Made by a program: the position numbers and the translations under genes. From an uncultured Litoreibacter sp. (GTDB taxonomy: Bacteria > Pseudomonadota > Alphaproteobacteria > Rhodobacterales > Rhodobacteraceae): a stretch of 64,000 nucleotides of DNA. Position 1 is the first letter of the stretch, and every line of letters begins with the position of its first letter. Below are positions 43,891-53,092 of the stretch, piece by piece. The stretch is from the NCBI GenBank assembly GCA_947494645.1, contig CANLVO010000002.1:800359-864358 (forward strand). Direction: 5' to 3'. The notes beneath the pieces are model-generated. The model saw nothing but the letters and a program-made list of their open reading frames with translations. It was not told the origin of the DNA and did not search any database.

Positions 43891-44466
43891 TCAGGCGGGG
43901 GCGGCTCGAAGGAACTTTGGCATCTCGCGCAGCACGTCGGAGGATTGCCGGGCGCGTGCCAGATCCCAGCCGCCTTGCAGCACCACAAAGAGATGGGTGG
44001 CGCGGTCCTGGGCCTCTGGCTCGGGCAGGCCAAGCTTTTCCGCATGGGTGGCGACGCGGGTGATCCAGTCGTTGAAAATGGCCTCGGACAGCTCGCGGAA
44101 GGCGCCGTTGCGGGGGCCGCTGAGCAGGATGCCGGAGACCGGACAGCCGTTCCATTTGCCCATCAGGTCGAACAGCTTGGCGCATTTGAAAAACAGCGTG
44201 GTCATGCCGTCTTCGTAGGTTTTGGCGGGCACGAATGCGTCGTCGATGATGCGCAGCATCTCGCGGGAGGCGAAGGTGGCGGCGGCGATGGCGAGGTCGG
44301 ACTTGCCCTTCTGGAAGTGGTGATAGAGCGAGCCTTTAGGCAGCTTGGCGTTGGACAGGATTTCGGACAGGCCGACGCCCTCGTAGCCTTTTTCCTGAAA
44401 CAGGCGGGCGGCGGTCCAGGCGAGCCGGTCCTTGGTGGAATGTTGCTTGGTCATGGCGGGCATCAT
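43891..44466 (-). CDS. TetR/AcrR family transcription regulator
   Basis: Repressor of 191 residues. The N-terminal helix-turn-helix is EKGYEGVGLSEILSNAKLPK followed by GSLYHHFQKGK, a textbook TetR DNA-binding domain. The ligand domain follows, with LLSGPRNGAF in the middle. It is divergent from an alpha/beta hydrolase gene, and two matching palindromic operators lie in the gap, so it probably represses both. The ligand is unknown. Confidence 0.93.
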   Translation of the reverse strand: MMPAMTKQHSTKDRLAWTAARLFQEKGYEGVGLSEILSNAKLPKGSLYHHFQKGKSDLAIAAATFASREMLRIIDDAFVPAKTYEDGMTTLFFKCAKLFDLMGKWNGCPVSGILLSGPRNGAFRELSEAIFNDWITRVATHAEKLGLPEPEAQDRATHLFVVLQGGWDLARARQSSDVLREMPKFLRAAPA

Positions 44467-44473
44467 AACCCCA

Positions 44474-44517
44474 CTAGACCGAGCGGTCTAGATTTGTTAT
44501 TAGACCAATCAGTCTAG
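44474..44517. promoter_or_regulatory. two TetR operators, TAGACC-N4-GGTCTA type
   Basis: CTAGACCGAGCGGTCTAG at 44474-44491 is a perfect palindrome; TTAGACCAATCAGTCTAG at 44500-44517 matches it with one changed half-site base. Their centres are 26 bp apart, in the 65-bp divergent gap between the regulator and the hydrolase gene. They are the likely binding sites of the adjacent TetR-type protein. Confidence 0.8.
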
Positions 44518-44531
44518 AGAGGGAACGGTCG

Positions 44532-45410
44532 ATGAATGCCATGATACAGACAGTTGATGCAGGGCGACCGGTCCAGCAGGAGATCAGGATAAACTCTGGC
44601 GAATACGTTCTTTCGGCGCGCCTGTTTCGTCCGCTGGGAAAGCCAAGGGCGGTGGTCATCATCAATGGTGCAACGGGGGTGCGGCAGCGGTACTACGCAG
44701 CCTTCGCGACCTGGTTGGCGGTCGAGCGTGGGTTGGCCTGTGTAACCTATGACTACCGGGACTTCGGCGCGTCGCAAGCGGGGCCTTTGCGCTTGTCGCG
44801 GGCCACAATGGCTGACTGGTGCGTGCATGACCCGGCGGCGGTGCGGGACCACGTCTGGAGCCTGCTGCCGGGAGTTCCGATATGGCATCTTGGGCATTCT
44901 GTTGGCGGCATGGGGTTGGCCTTTCAAGACGGTGCGTCCCGGCTGGACCGGGTGATCACGGTGGCCAGTGGCCCGGTTCATCTGCGTGACCATCCTTGGC
45001 CCTACCGTGCCTTGGCGGCGGCGTTTTGGTATGGGCCCGCGCCCTTGGCTACGCGTGTGATGGGATATTTGCCGGGCCATGCGCTGCGGGTTGGCCCGGA
45101 CCTGCCAAAGGGCGTTTACTGGCAGTGGCGCAAATGGTGTACGACGCGGGGTTTCTTCATGGGCGATGTTGGTGAAACGCTGCCTTACCCTGATTGGAAC
45201 GCGGTGACCTGCCCGGTGCGGGTCGTAGCTGTCGCGGATGATGATCTTGTACCGCCTAGGGCCGTCTGGAGATCGATGGGCTTTTTCCGCAATGCGGTGG
45301 TCACCCAAAAAGTGCTGAAACCAGCAAGATACGGCTTGGGCGAGATTGGACATGTGGGGATGTTTGCACAAAGCGCGCGGGCTTGCTGGGAGGATGTTTT
45401 GGGGGAATAG
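44532..45410 (+). CDS. alpha/beta hydrolase
   Basis: Hydrolase of 292 residues with the nucleophile elbow GHSVGG (S123), an oxyanion region near VVIINGATGV, and a late DDDLVPP aspartate and a histidine (GEIGHVGMF). It resembles COG4757-type predicted hydrolases. GGGAACGG lies upstream of the ATG. Expression is probably controlled by the divergent TetR protein. Substrate unknown. Confidence 0.87.
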   Translation: MNAMIQTVDAGRPVQQEIRINSGEYVLSARLFRPLGKPRAVVIINGATGVRQRYYAAFATWLAVERGLACVTYDYRDFGASQAGPLRLSRATMADWCVHDPAAVRDHVWSLLPGVPIWHLGHSVGGMGLAFQDGASRLDRVITVASGPVHLRDHPWPYRALAAAFWYGPAPLATRVMGYLPGHALRVGPDLPKGVYWQWRKWCTTRGFFMGDVGETLPYPDWNAVTCPVRVVAVADDDLVPPRAVWRSMGFFRNAVVTQKVLKPARYGLGEIGHVGMFAQSARACWEDVLGE

Positions 45411-45438
45411 CGGTTTGGTGGGGACTTTAGGGGAAGGT

Positions 45439-45513
45439 CCTCTCGGTAAGTTTCTGCGAAACTGATCTGCCGGAGGTTATCGGCGCGTTTGCGTAGCAAA
45501 CACGCCTTAGGTG
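45439..45513. repeat. 75-bp direct repeat, copy A
   Basis: Begins CCTCTCGGTAAGTTTC and ends CGCCTTAGGTG. It is 72/75 identical to copy B at 45563. It contains two hairpins, AGTTTC-TGC-GAAACT and a GCGTTTGC...GCAAACaCGC stem. Confidence 0.9.
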
Positions 45514-45562
45514 CCTAAAATTCAAATGAGTGCCTCTCGGTCAATTTGCTTTGAATTCGAGC

Positions 45563-45637
45563 CCTCTCGGTAAGTTTCTGCGAAACTGACCTGCCGGAGG
45601 CTATCGGCGCATTTGCGTAGCAAACACGCCTTAGGTG
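45563..45637. repeat. 75-bp direct repeat, copy B, abutting the SRP RNA 3' end
   Basis: Same as copy A except three bases. On the minus strand it starts exactly where the SRP RNA ends and finishes ACCGAGAGG. A shorter related CCTCTCGGT segment lies between the copies at about 45533. Confidence 0.9.
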
Positions 45638-45732
45638 AGAGGCTGGACATCGACCCAAGTGGGGCTCGTTGTGGCTGCTTCCTTCCGGACCTGACCAGGT
45701 TGGCGAGGCACTTGCCCGCGCCAACCTCTCGA
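45637..45732 (-). ncRNA. ffs: signal recognition particle RNA (4.5S, small bacterial type)
   Basis: Minus-strand RNA of about 96 bases. The conserved apical domain GGTCAGGTCCGGAAGGAAGC with the GGAA tetraloop and AAGCAGCC is intact. The 5' GAGAGG...TGG pairs with the 3' CCA...CCTCTC to close the rod, which sets both ends. It binds Ffh in co-translational protein targeting. It lies near dnaX-recR, a common place for it. Two 75-bp repeats follow its 3' end. Confidence 0.92.
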
Positions 45733-45817
45733 GCCCTGATATAGGACGGGGTTGCCATTCTTGCAAGGTGGTGCATTTTGCCCGAACCCCTAGCGGGGCG
45801 ATATTTGGGGCAGGCAT

Positions 45818-46783
45818 ATGAAATTGGCAGAAACGGTAACGTTCGGCGGATCGGGGCTGAATCGCGCGGCGCATTTGCGTGCGGATGCGGAGGCTCTGGC
45901 GCGGATGCTGGAGGCCCCTGAAACTGGCGTGATTCCCTTTTGGCGGGGCAAACCGCTGATTTCGGGGGCGGAGCGCGACACGCTGACATGGTTGCCGCAT
46001 GGCCATGACATTTTCGAGCATGCCACGGAAGACGCGATATTTCTGGGCCTTGATGAGGGCGTGGCCCGGTTCGCCCGTGACATCTCAGCATGGGAGCCGG
46101 AAGAGCCGCTTGAAACCGTGGGCGCATTTCTGGATCCCTCTGAACAGCACTATCCGGGGATGCCCGGCACCGTGCGTTTCTCGGAATTGCGAGCGATCAT
46201 GGGGCAGATCAATCCGCGTAATGCGGAGCTTGCGGCCTCCGCCAAGGCAGTGATGGGCTGGCATGACAGCCACCAGTTTTGTGCGCGTTGCGGCGCGAAG
46301 TCCCATATTACAATGGCCGGCTGGCAGCGCGATTGTGCGACCTGCGGCGGGCATCACTTCCCCCGCACAGACCCGGTGGTGATCATGCTGATCACCCATG
46401 GCAACTCGGTGCTGATGGGGCGGTCGCCCGGCTGGCCTGAGGCGATGTATTCGTTGCTTGCGGGCTTTATCGAGCCCGGAGAGACCGTGGAGGCGGCGGT
46501 GCGCCGCGAAACCTTTGAAGAAGCAGGCGTCGAAGTGGGACATGTCGACTATCTGGCCTCGCAGCCGTGGCCATTCCCCGCTTCATTGATGATTGGCTGC
46601 CACGGACATGCCACCAGCACGGCGCTGAAGATTGATCCTTTAGAGATCGAAGACGCCTATTGGGTGACCCGGGAAGAGATGCTGGAGAGCTTTGCGGGGA
46701 ACAATCCGAAAATGAAACCCGCGCGGAAAGGCTCAATTGCGCATTTCATATTGCTTAACTGGTTGCAGGATACGTTAGACTAA
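45818..46783 (+). CDS. nudC: NAD+ diphosphatase NudC
   Basis: Nudix enzyme of 321 residues that cleaves NADH and also removes NAD caps from RNA. A zinc ribbon (CARCG...CATCG) is followed by the Nudix box (GFIEPGETVEAAVRRETFEE) and the NudC-specific SQPWPFP motif. The N-terminal domain (1-150) is typical of the family. Divergent from the SRP RNA gene. An SRPBCC gene follows. Confidence 0.95.
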   Translation: MKLAETVTFGGSGLNRAAHLRADAEALARMLEAPETGVIPFWRGKPLISGAERDTLTWLPHGHDIFEHATEDAIFLGLDEGVARFARDISAWEPEEPLETVGAFLDPSEQHYPGMPGTVRFSELRAIMGQINPRNAELAASAKAVMGWHDSHQFCARCGAKSHITMAGWQRDCATCGGHHFPRTDPVVIMLITHGNSVLMGRSPGWPEAMYSLLAGFIEPGETVEAAVRRETFEEAGVEVGHVDYLASQPWPFPASLMIGCHGHATSTALKIDPLEIEDAYWVTREEMLESFAGNNPKMKPARKGSIAHFILLNWLQDTLD

Positions 46784-46821
46784 ACCGATTGCGCGGGAAA
46801 CTGGGGAGTGCCGGGCGTTAA

Positions 46822-47301
46822 ATGAAGTTTTCGACGAAGGAAGATCTGGAAGTTCCGATCTGGGACGTCTTCGACAGCCTGTCTGATTTTGACGGGTTCG
46901 AGAAGGCTGCCTTGCGTCGTGGCGCAGAGATCACCCGCGTCAACGAGGGTGGTGACACGCCGGTGGGGCTTTCGTGGCAGGTGCGCGCACAGCTTCGCGG
47001 CAAGCTGCGTGATCTGGTGGTGACCTTGTCGGAGCATGATGAGCCGAACCAGATTCTTTATGATGTGACCTCTGGCGGGGTGAAGGCGCAGTTTCTGATT
47101 GAGCTGGTGGCATTGTCGCGCAAGCGCACTCGGATGCGGATGGAGCTGGACGTGCGTCCCAAGACGCTGCCCGCCCGATTGCTGATGCAATCGGCGAAGC
47201 TTGCGCGTAACAGCTTGAACAAACGGTACAAGACCCGGATCGCGCATTTTGCCGAGGATCTGGAAGACCGCCACAAGCGGGCGATGAAGCCTACGCTTTA
47301 G
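46822..47301 (+). CDS. SRPBCC family protein
   Basis: START/Bet v1-like lipid-binding fold protein of 159 residues. The START-like segment includes VPIWDVFDSLSDFDGFEKAA and TPVGLSWQVRAQLRGKLRDL. No catalytic residues are evident; such proteins bind hydrophobic ligands. Stop overlaps the pheA stop by four bases on the opposite strand. Function unknown. Confidence 0.8.
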   Translation: MKFSTKEDLEVPIWDVFDSLSDFDGFEKAALRRGAEITRVNEGGDTPVGLSWQVRAQLRGKLRDLVVTLSEHDEPNQILYDVTSGGVKAQFLIELVALSRKRTRMRMELDVRPKTLPARLLMQSAKLARNSLNKRYKTRIAHFAEDLEDRHKRAMKPTL

Positions 47302-48131
47302 TTGCGGGCAAAGGCCGCGGGGTAGGTGCCCAGAATGCGCAGCTCAGTGGTGAAATAGCTCAGCTCTTCCATAGCGCGTTTCACCTCGGGATCATCGGGA
47401 TGGCCCGTGATGTCAGCGTAGAACTGCGTTGCGGTGAAGCCGCCACCCACCATGTAGCTTTCCAGCTTCACCATGTTGACGCCGTTGGTCGCGAACCCGC
47501 CCATCGCCTTGTAAAGCGCCGCAGGGATGTTGCGCACGCGGAAGACGAAGGAGGTCAGCATATGGGTGTCGCCGCGCCGCTCTGCGTTGGGCGTGCGGGA
47601 CATGACGAGAAACCGCGTGGTGTTGGTGTCGTGATCCTCGATCCCTTCGGCGAGGACCTCAAGGCCGTATGTTTCGGCTGCAAGGGCCGAGGCCAGCGCG
47701 CCGATCTCCGTTGTGCCGGAGGCCGCGACCTCGGCTGCCGCACCAGCGTTATCTGCCGCCGCCTCGCCCCGAATGCCATGTTTGCTGAGAAAAGCGCGAC
47801 ATTGCGGGATGAGCACCAGATGGGCACGGACGGTTTTGATCTGCTTCAGCGTGGTGCCCGGGTTGGCCAAGAGCGCGATGCGCACCCGCACGAAGGCCTC
47901 GTCGATGATGTGAAGCCCGCTTTCTGGCAACAGCCGGTGCATGTCGGCGACGCGCCCGTATGTGGTGTTCTCGACCGGCAGCATGGCAAGCTCGGCATTG
48001 CCCGCGCGGACGGCCTCGATCACGTCCTCAAACGTGGCGCATGGCAGCGGCGTGTGATCGGGTCTGGCGGCGATGCAGGCCTCGTGGCTGTAGGCGCCAA
48101 GCTCTCCTTGAAAGGCTATTTTGGGGGCCAT
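47298..48131 (-). CDS. pheA: prephenate dehydratase
   Basis: Converts prephenate to phenylpyruvate in phenylalanine synthesis. The protein (277 residues) is a stand-alone dehydratase: FQGELGAYSHEACI, the catalytic NTTRFLVM, and a C-terminal ACT domain (KAMGGFATNGVNMVKLESYM) that senses phenylalanine. No chorismate mutase is fused to it. Convergent with the SRPBCC gene; divergent from cytochrome c. Confidence 0.95.
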   Translation of the reverse strand: MAPKIAFQGELGAYSHEACIAARPDHTPLPCATFEDVIEAVRAGNAELAMLPVENTTYGRVADMHRLLPESGLHIIDEAFVRVRIALLANPGTTLKQIKTVRAHLVLIPQCRAFLSKHGIRGEAAADNAGAAAEVAASGTTEIGALASALAAETYGLEVLAEGIEDHDTNTTRFLVMSRTPNAERRGDTHMLTSFVFRVRNIPAALYKAMGGFATNGVNMVKLESYMVGGGFTATQFYADITGHPDDPEVKRAMEELSYFTTELRILGTYPAAFARN

Positions 48132-48177
48132 GCTTGGACTTTCAGAAAAATGGGCATTTCGTCGCGCTTTCTACACC

Positions 48178-48207
48178 TTGATAAAGGGCAGGGGAACCCG
48201 CTACATA
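48178..48207 (+). promoter_or_regulatory. candidate promoter for the cytochrome c gene
   Basis: TTGATA (48178-48183) and TACATA (48202-48207) are separated by 18 bp, 54 bp before the start codon. Found by eye only. Confidence 0.35.
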
Positions 48208-48260
48208 GCGCGTAAATCCAAGGGGGTCTGCCAACCCCGTAGCCAGGTAAGACGAGACAC

Positions 48261-48788
48261 ATGTTCGACACGATGACATCTACCAAAATTCTGGGCGCCG
48301 GTTGCGGGGCCTTGTTGCTGTTTCTTTTGGGCGGCTGGGGCGCTGAGCTGATCTATCACGGCAGCGGCGGCCATGGCGACGGTGAAGAGCACGCGCAGGG
48401 CTATGTGATCGAAGTGGCCGACTCGGGCGACGCGGCTGAGGAAGAAGAGCCAGAAATCGACTTTATGGAGATGATGGCCTCGGCAGAGATGTCGTCGGGC
48501 GAAAAAGTCTTCAACAAGTGCAAAGCCTGCCACAAGCTGGAAGACGGCGCGAACGGCACAGGCCCGCACCTTTATAGCGTGGTGGACCGCCCGATTGGTG
48601 GCGTCGACGGGTTTGGCTATTCCGACGTGCTGGCCAGCAATGGCGAGAACTGGACCATCGAGAACCTGCAGGCGTTCCTGGAGGACCCCAAAGGCTGGGC
48701 TCCGGGGACCAAGATGAGCTTTTCGGGCCTGAGCAAGGCAGAAGACCGCGCCGACCTGATCGCCTATTTGCAGACGATTGGCGGGTAA
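48261..48788 (+). CDS. membrane-anchored cytochrome c (CycM/c552-like)
   Basis: Class I cytochrome c of 175 residues. An N-terminal membrane helix (about 9-31) anchors it to the inner membrane, facing the periplasm; an acidic linker follows; then the heme site CKACH (C87, C90, H91) with the axial methionine probably M142 in GTKMSF. Anchored forms of this type pass electrons from the bc1 complex to the aa3 oxidase. A terminator follows. Confidence 0.9.
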   Translation: MFDTMTSTKILGAGCGALLLFLLGGWGAELIYHGSGGHGDGEEHAQGYVIEVADSGDAAEEEEPEIDFMEMMASAEMSSGEKVFNKCKACHKLEDGANGTGPHLYSVVDRPIGGVDGFGYSDVLASNGENWTIENLQAFLEDPKGWAPGTKMSFSGLSKAEDRADLIAYLQTIGG

Positions 48789-48824
48789 GCCAGCGGTCGC
48801 GCTGTTGCATAATCTAGCATTGGT

Positions 48825-48849
48825 AAGGCCGCTCCGTTTGGGCGGCCTT
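48825..48849 (+). terminator. intrinsic terminator of the cytochrome c gene
   Basis: AAGGCCGC and GCGGCCTT form an 8-bp stem with a 9-base loop, followed by AACTTTG. The T run is short. Confidence 0.65.
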
Positions 48850-48974
48850 AACTTTGTGGACCAACACATTTGCTCACGTGTTCTTGAATTCGCCGCTTGA
48901 TGTTTGCGTGAAACCCGATTTTTCTGCTCTAGATACCAAGAGACGTGACCCAGACCTTACCCAGGAGCCACCTT

Positions 48975-50888
48975 ATGTCCCGACCCAATGCCCGCACAAT
49001 TGCCGCATCCTCCGCCTTTTCTATGGGGCATATGCTTCGGTGGTCCGGGTTTGCGGTGATCGCCAGCATGGCGGCTTTGGCCGCAGGGTCCGCGAAGGCA
49101 CAAGACGTGACCATCAGCCATGGGTATTCGAACTTCGGGGAGCTGAAATACCCGGCGGAGTTTGACCATCTGGATTATGTAAACCCCGATGCGCCTAAGG
49201 GTGGCGAGATTTCAACCTGGTCGCTGGGGACCTTTGACAGCTTTAACCAATATGCCCGCGACGGGAACCCGGCGGCGCTGAACACCATTGGCAGCGAGCC
49301 GTTGCTGACCAGCTTTGCGGATGATCCTTACGGGGCCTACTGCTTTCTGTGCACGACGTTGGAGTATCCTGAGGATCTGTCTTTTGTGACGTTCAACCTG
49401 CGCGATGATGTGACTTTTTCCAACGGCACACCGATGACGGCCGAGGATGTGGAGTTCAGCTTCAACCTGTTCCTCGAGCAAGGCATCGCGGAATACCGAC
49501 GTATCGTGGAAGGCTTCATCGACCGGGTCGAGATCGAAGACCCGTACCGGATTTCGTTCTACTTTAAGGAAGAAGCCTCCTTCCGCGACCGCGTTGGGTT
49601 TGCGGGGGGCACGCCTGTTTTCTCCAAGGCATGGTTCGAAGAGACCGGCACGCGGCTCGACAAAGCCACCAAAGAGCCGTTCATGAGCACCGGACCATAT
49701 GTGCTGGGCAGCTTCGAGCCGAACCGTCAGGTGATCTACACCCGTAACCCCGATTATTGGGGTGAGGACCTACCGATCAATAAGGGTCGGAACAATTTCG
49801 ACAGTATCCGAACCGAATATTTCGCTGACCGCACTGCGGCGTTCGAGGCGTTCAAGACCGGGGCGTATCTGTTCAAGGCCGAGAGCGACCCAAAGGATTG
49901 GGCGACCGGGTATGATTTCGAGAATGTGCGCAATGGCGCCGTGAAGCTGGATACGCCCTCGGATGGGACCGTCGGGCAGGCCTTGTCCTTCGTGTTCAAC
50001 CTGGACCGCCCACAATGGCAGGACCCCAAAGTGCGCGAGGCGATCAGCCTGATGTTCAACTTCGAATGGTCCAACAAGACGCTGTTCTATGGGCTGTTTG
50101 AACGGCCTGACAGTTTTTGGCCGAACACCGATTTGGCAGCGACGGGAACCCCGTCAGAAGGCGAGTTGGCGATTTTGAAGCCGTTGGTGGAAGAGGGCCT
50201 GTTGCCCGAAAGCATTCTGACCGATGAGGTGACGCGCCAAGTCGAGCAAAACGCGGAACGGGCACGGCCTTCGCGTCGGGTGCTGCGCCAAGCGGGCGCT
50301 TTGCTGGACGAGGCGGGCTGGGAAGCCGGTGATGACGGCATGCGCCGCAAGGATGGCGAGGTGCTGAGTCTGAACGTGATCCAGTTCAACCCGCTCTATG
50401 ACCGAGTGGTAAATCCATTCATCGAAAACCTGAAAGCACTGGGCGTGGACGGCTCTCTGGAGCGGATTGACCGCGCGCAATATATCGAGCGTCGCCGGGC
50501 AGGTAATTTCGATATGACCAATCAGGGCTTCCAGATGCCGTTTGAGCCTTCGATTGGGCTGCAGCAGTGGTTTGCCTCGAAGACCGCCGATAACAGCTCC
50601 CGCAATCTGATGCGGCTGCGCAATGAGGCGGTGGACAAGGTGATCCCTTATGTCATCGACGCCACTACGCTGGACGATATGCAAACCGCCGTCCACGCGC
50701 TGGACCGGGTGCTGCTATCGCTGCGCTTTGCCATCCCGCAATGGTACAAGAAAGAGAACTGGCTGGCCTATTACGATGTCTTTGGCCGCCCGGATGAGCT
50801 GCCGCCACTGGCCGTCGGTCTCTATGACTTCTGGTGGTACGAAGAGGACAAGGCGCAGGCACTGCGCGACAAGGGCGTCCTACGCTAG
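48975..50888 (+). CDS. ABC transporter substrate-binding protein (YejA-like)
   Basis: Periplasmic solute-binding protein of 637 residues, the first gene of a four-gene peptide-type ABC importer. The N-terminus has a signal (LRWSGFAVIASMAALAAGSAKA). The family-5 binding domain includes GYSNFGELKYP, STWSLGTFDSFNQYA and FMSTGPYVLGSF. This resembles YejA, which feeds microcin C or small peptides. GGAG precedes the ATG at 48975. Ligand not proven. Confidence 0.92.
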   Translation: MSRPNARTIAASSAFSMGHMLRWSGFAVIASMAALAAGSAKAQDVTISHGYSNFGELKYPAEFDHLDYVNPDAPKGGEISTWSLGTFDSFNQYARDGNPAALNTIGSEPLLTSFADDPYGAYCFLCTTLEYPEDLSFVTFNLRDDVTFSNGTPMTAEDVEFSFNLFLEQGIAEYRRIVEGFIDRVEIEDPYRISFYFKEEASFRDRVGFAGGTPVFSKAWFEETGTRLDKATKEPFMSTGPYVLGSFEPNRQVIYTRNPDYWGEDLPINKGRNNFDSIRTEYFADRTAAFEAFKTGAYLFKAESDPKDWATGYDFENVRNGAVKLDTPSDGTVGQALSFVFNLDRPQWQDPKVREAISLMFNFEWSNKTLFYGLFERPDSFWPNTDLAATGTPSEGELAILKPLVEEGLLPESILTDEVTRQVEQNAERARPSRRVLRQAGALLDEAGWEAGDDGMRRKDGEVLSLNVIQFNPLYDRVVNPFIENLKALGVDGSLERIDRAQYIERRRAGNFDMTNQGFQMPFEPSIGLQQWFASKTADNSSRNLMRLRNEAVDKVIPYVIDATTLDDMQTAVHALDRVLLSLRFAIPQWYKKENWLAYYDVFGRPDELPPLAVGLYDFWWYEEDKAQALRDKGVLR

Positions 50889-50903
50889 GTCCGGAGACAC
50901 AAC

Positions 50904-51989
50904 GTGGGCGCCTATATCCTCCGACGGCTTTTGCTCGTCATCCCGACGCTGATCGGCATCATGCTGGTGAATTTCAGCCTGACACAGTTTGTGCCCGGCG
51001 GACCGGTGGAGCAGATCCTCGCCAATCTTGAAGGTGGCGGTGACGCGTTCACTTCGATCAATGGCGGGGTGGATCAGCCGGATTTGCAGATCGAGGAAGG
51101 CAATAGCAGCTACGAAGGTGCGCAAGGTCTGCCCAAGGAGTTCATCGAAGAGCTGGAGCGCGAGTTCGGCTTCGACAAGCCCCCCGTGGAGCGGTTCCTG
51201 TTGATGATGTGGAATTACCTGCGGTTCGATTTCGGGGAGAGCTATTTCCGGTCCGAGACCGTGTTGTCATTGGTCGCCGAAAAACTGCCTGTGTCTATCA
51301 CGCTGGGGCTGTGGTCGACGATCATCACCTATCTGGTGTCAATCCCGCTGGGTATCCGCAAAGCGATCCGGGACGGATCGAAGTTCGACACATGGACCTC
51401 GGGCGTGATTATCGTGGCCTATGCGATACCGGGGTTTCTGTTCGCGATTTTGCTTCTGGTGCTTTTTGCAGGCGGGTCCTACTGGCAAATCTTCCCGCTC
51501 AGGGGGCTGACCTCGGATAATTGGGACCAGCTGAGCATGATCGGCAAAGTGCTGGATTACCTGTGGCACATCATCCTGCCTGTGACGGCGGTGACGATTT
51601 CCGGCTTCGCAACGATGACGCTTTTGACCAAGAACAGCTTTCTGGACGAGATCTCCAAGCAATATGTGATCACCGCGAAAGCCAAGGGTCTGAGTGAACG
51701 TCAGGTGCTGTACGGCCATGTCTTCCGCAACGCGATGCTGATCATCATCTCAGGGCTTCCGGCCGTGTTTCTGGGGGTCTTCATCTCAGGCTCGCTGATC
51801 ATCGAGACGGTATTCTCGCTGGATGGGTTGGGGCGGTTGACGTTTGAGGCGGCGGTGGCGCGGGACTATCCGATTGTGTTCGGGACGCTTTATTTCTTCG
51901 GCCTGATCGGGCTTGTCGTCGGCATTCTGTCGGACCTGATGTATGTGTTTATCGACCCGCGGATTGACTTTGAAAGCCGCGAGACATGA
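50904..51989 (+). CDS. ABC transporter permease (YejB-like)
   Basis: Inner-membrane permease of 361 residues: the N-terminal [20 protein letters not shown] segment and the BPD_transp_1 core with [20 protein letters not shown] and the EAA-type loop [20 protein letters not shown]. Starts with GTG after CCGGAGACACAAC. Overlaps the next gene by four bases. A long soluble insert (about 36-75) is typical of YejB. Confidence 0.93.
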   Translation: MGAYILRRLLLVIPTLIGIMLVNFSLTQFVPGGPVEQILANLEGGGDAFTSINGGVDQPDLQIEEGNSSYEGAQGLPKEFIEELEREFGFDKPPVERFLLMMWNYLRFDFGESYFRSETVLSLVAEKLPVSITLGLWSTIITYLVSIPLGIRKAIRDGSKFDTWTSGVIIVAYAIPGFLFAILLLVLFAGGSYWQIFPLRGLTSDNWDQLSMIGKVLDYLWHIILPVTAVTISGFATMTLLTKNSFLDEISKQYVITAKAKGLSERQVLYGHVFRNAMLIIISGLPAVFLGVFISGSLIIETVFSLDGLGRLTFEAAVARDYPIVFGTLYFFGLIGLVVGILSDLMYVFIDPRIDFESRET

Positions 51990-53092
51990 GGTTGTCGCCG
52001 CTCAATCAACGCCGCTGGACGAACTTCAAGCGCAACCGCCGGGCCTGGTATTCGTTGTGGATATTTGCGCTGCTGTTTGGGCTGTCGCTCTGTGCCGAGC
52101 TGATCGCGAATGACCGGCCTTTGCTGGTGAAATACCAAGGCGAGTATTACACCCCGATCGCCAAGTTTTACCCTGAGACCGCCTTTGGCGGCGACTTCCG
52201 CACGGAGGCGGAGTACCGCGATATTGAGGTGCAATGCCTGATTATTTCGGGCGGGAGCGAGAATTGCTGGGACGACCCTGATGCGACCATCGAGGACGCG
52301 GCAGATGGGGAGATTGACGGCGAGGCGGTCGAGACCGGCTGGATCATCAACCCGCTGCTGCCGTTTAGCTACAACACGATCAATGACATCAATGGGCCCG
52401 CGCCGTCGGCACCTGACAGCACGCATTTGCTGGGCACGGATAACTCGGCTCGCGACGTGCTGGCGCGGGTGATATACGGCTTCCGGCTGTCGATTGTTTT
52501 CACACTGTTGGTGACCGTGGCTGCCACGATCATCGGTATCGCTGCGGGCGCGGTGCAGGGGTATTTCGGCGGGCGTGTGGACCTGATCTTCCAGCGTGTG
52601 TTGGAGATCTGGACCGCGATCCCAAGTCTTTACGTGATCATCATCATGTTTGCCATTCTGGGGCGAAGTTTCTGGCTGCTGGTCTTCCTGTCGATCCTGT
52701 TTGGCTGGCCCGCCCTGGTGGGAGTGGTGCGCGCGGAATTCTTGCGGGCGCGCAACTTCGAATATGTCCGCGCAGCGCGGGCGTTGGGGGTGTCGAACGC
52801 CACGATCATGTTCCGCCACATGCTGCCCAACGCGATGGTGGCCACGCTGACCATCCTGCCGTTTATCGTGACAGGGACCATCGGCGCGCTGGCGACGCTG
52901 GACTTTTTGGGCTTCGGTTTGCCGTCCTCTGCGCCGTCATTGGGGGAGCTGACCTTGCAGGCCAAACAGAACCTGCAGGCGCCGTGGCTGGCCTTTACCG
53001 CCTTCTTCACCTTCGCGATCATGTTGTCGCTGCTGGTCTTCATCTTTGAAGGCGTACGCGACGCGTTTGACCCCAGAAAGACCTTTCAATGA
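51986..53092 (+). CDS. ABC transporter permease (YejE-like)
   Basis: Second permease subunit, 368 residues. An N-terminal OppC-type helix is followed by a periplasmic loop and the permease core ([23 protein letters not shown] loop [20 protein letters not shown]). It pairs with the YejB-like subunit. The start overlaps the previous gene, and its own stop overlaps the ATPase gene. Confidence 0.93.
   Translation: MRLSPLNQRRWTNFKRNRRAWYSLWIFALLFGLSLCAELIANDRPLLVKYQGEYYTPIAKFYPETAFGGDFRTEAEYRDIEVQCLIISGGSENCWDDPDATIEDAADGEIDGEAVETGWIINPLLPFSYNTINDINGPAPSAPDSTHLLGTDNSARDVLARVIYGFRLSIVFTLLVTVAATIIGIAAGAVQGYFGGRVDLIFQRVLEIWTAIPSLYVIIIMFAILGRSFWLLVFLSILFGWPALVGVVRAEFLRARNFEYVRAARALGVSNATIMFRHMLPNAMVATLTILPFIVTGTIGALATLDFLGFGLPSSAPSLGELTLQAKQNLQAPWLAFTAFFTFAIMLSLLVFIFEGVRDAFDPRKTFQ

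Noticed and set aside
45515-46127. Overlapping frames through the 75-bp repeats and the SRP RNA.
   Set aside because: They cross a structural RNA gene and repeat copies; similar peptides in both copies follow from the duplication.
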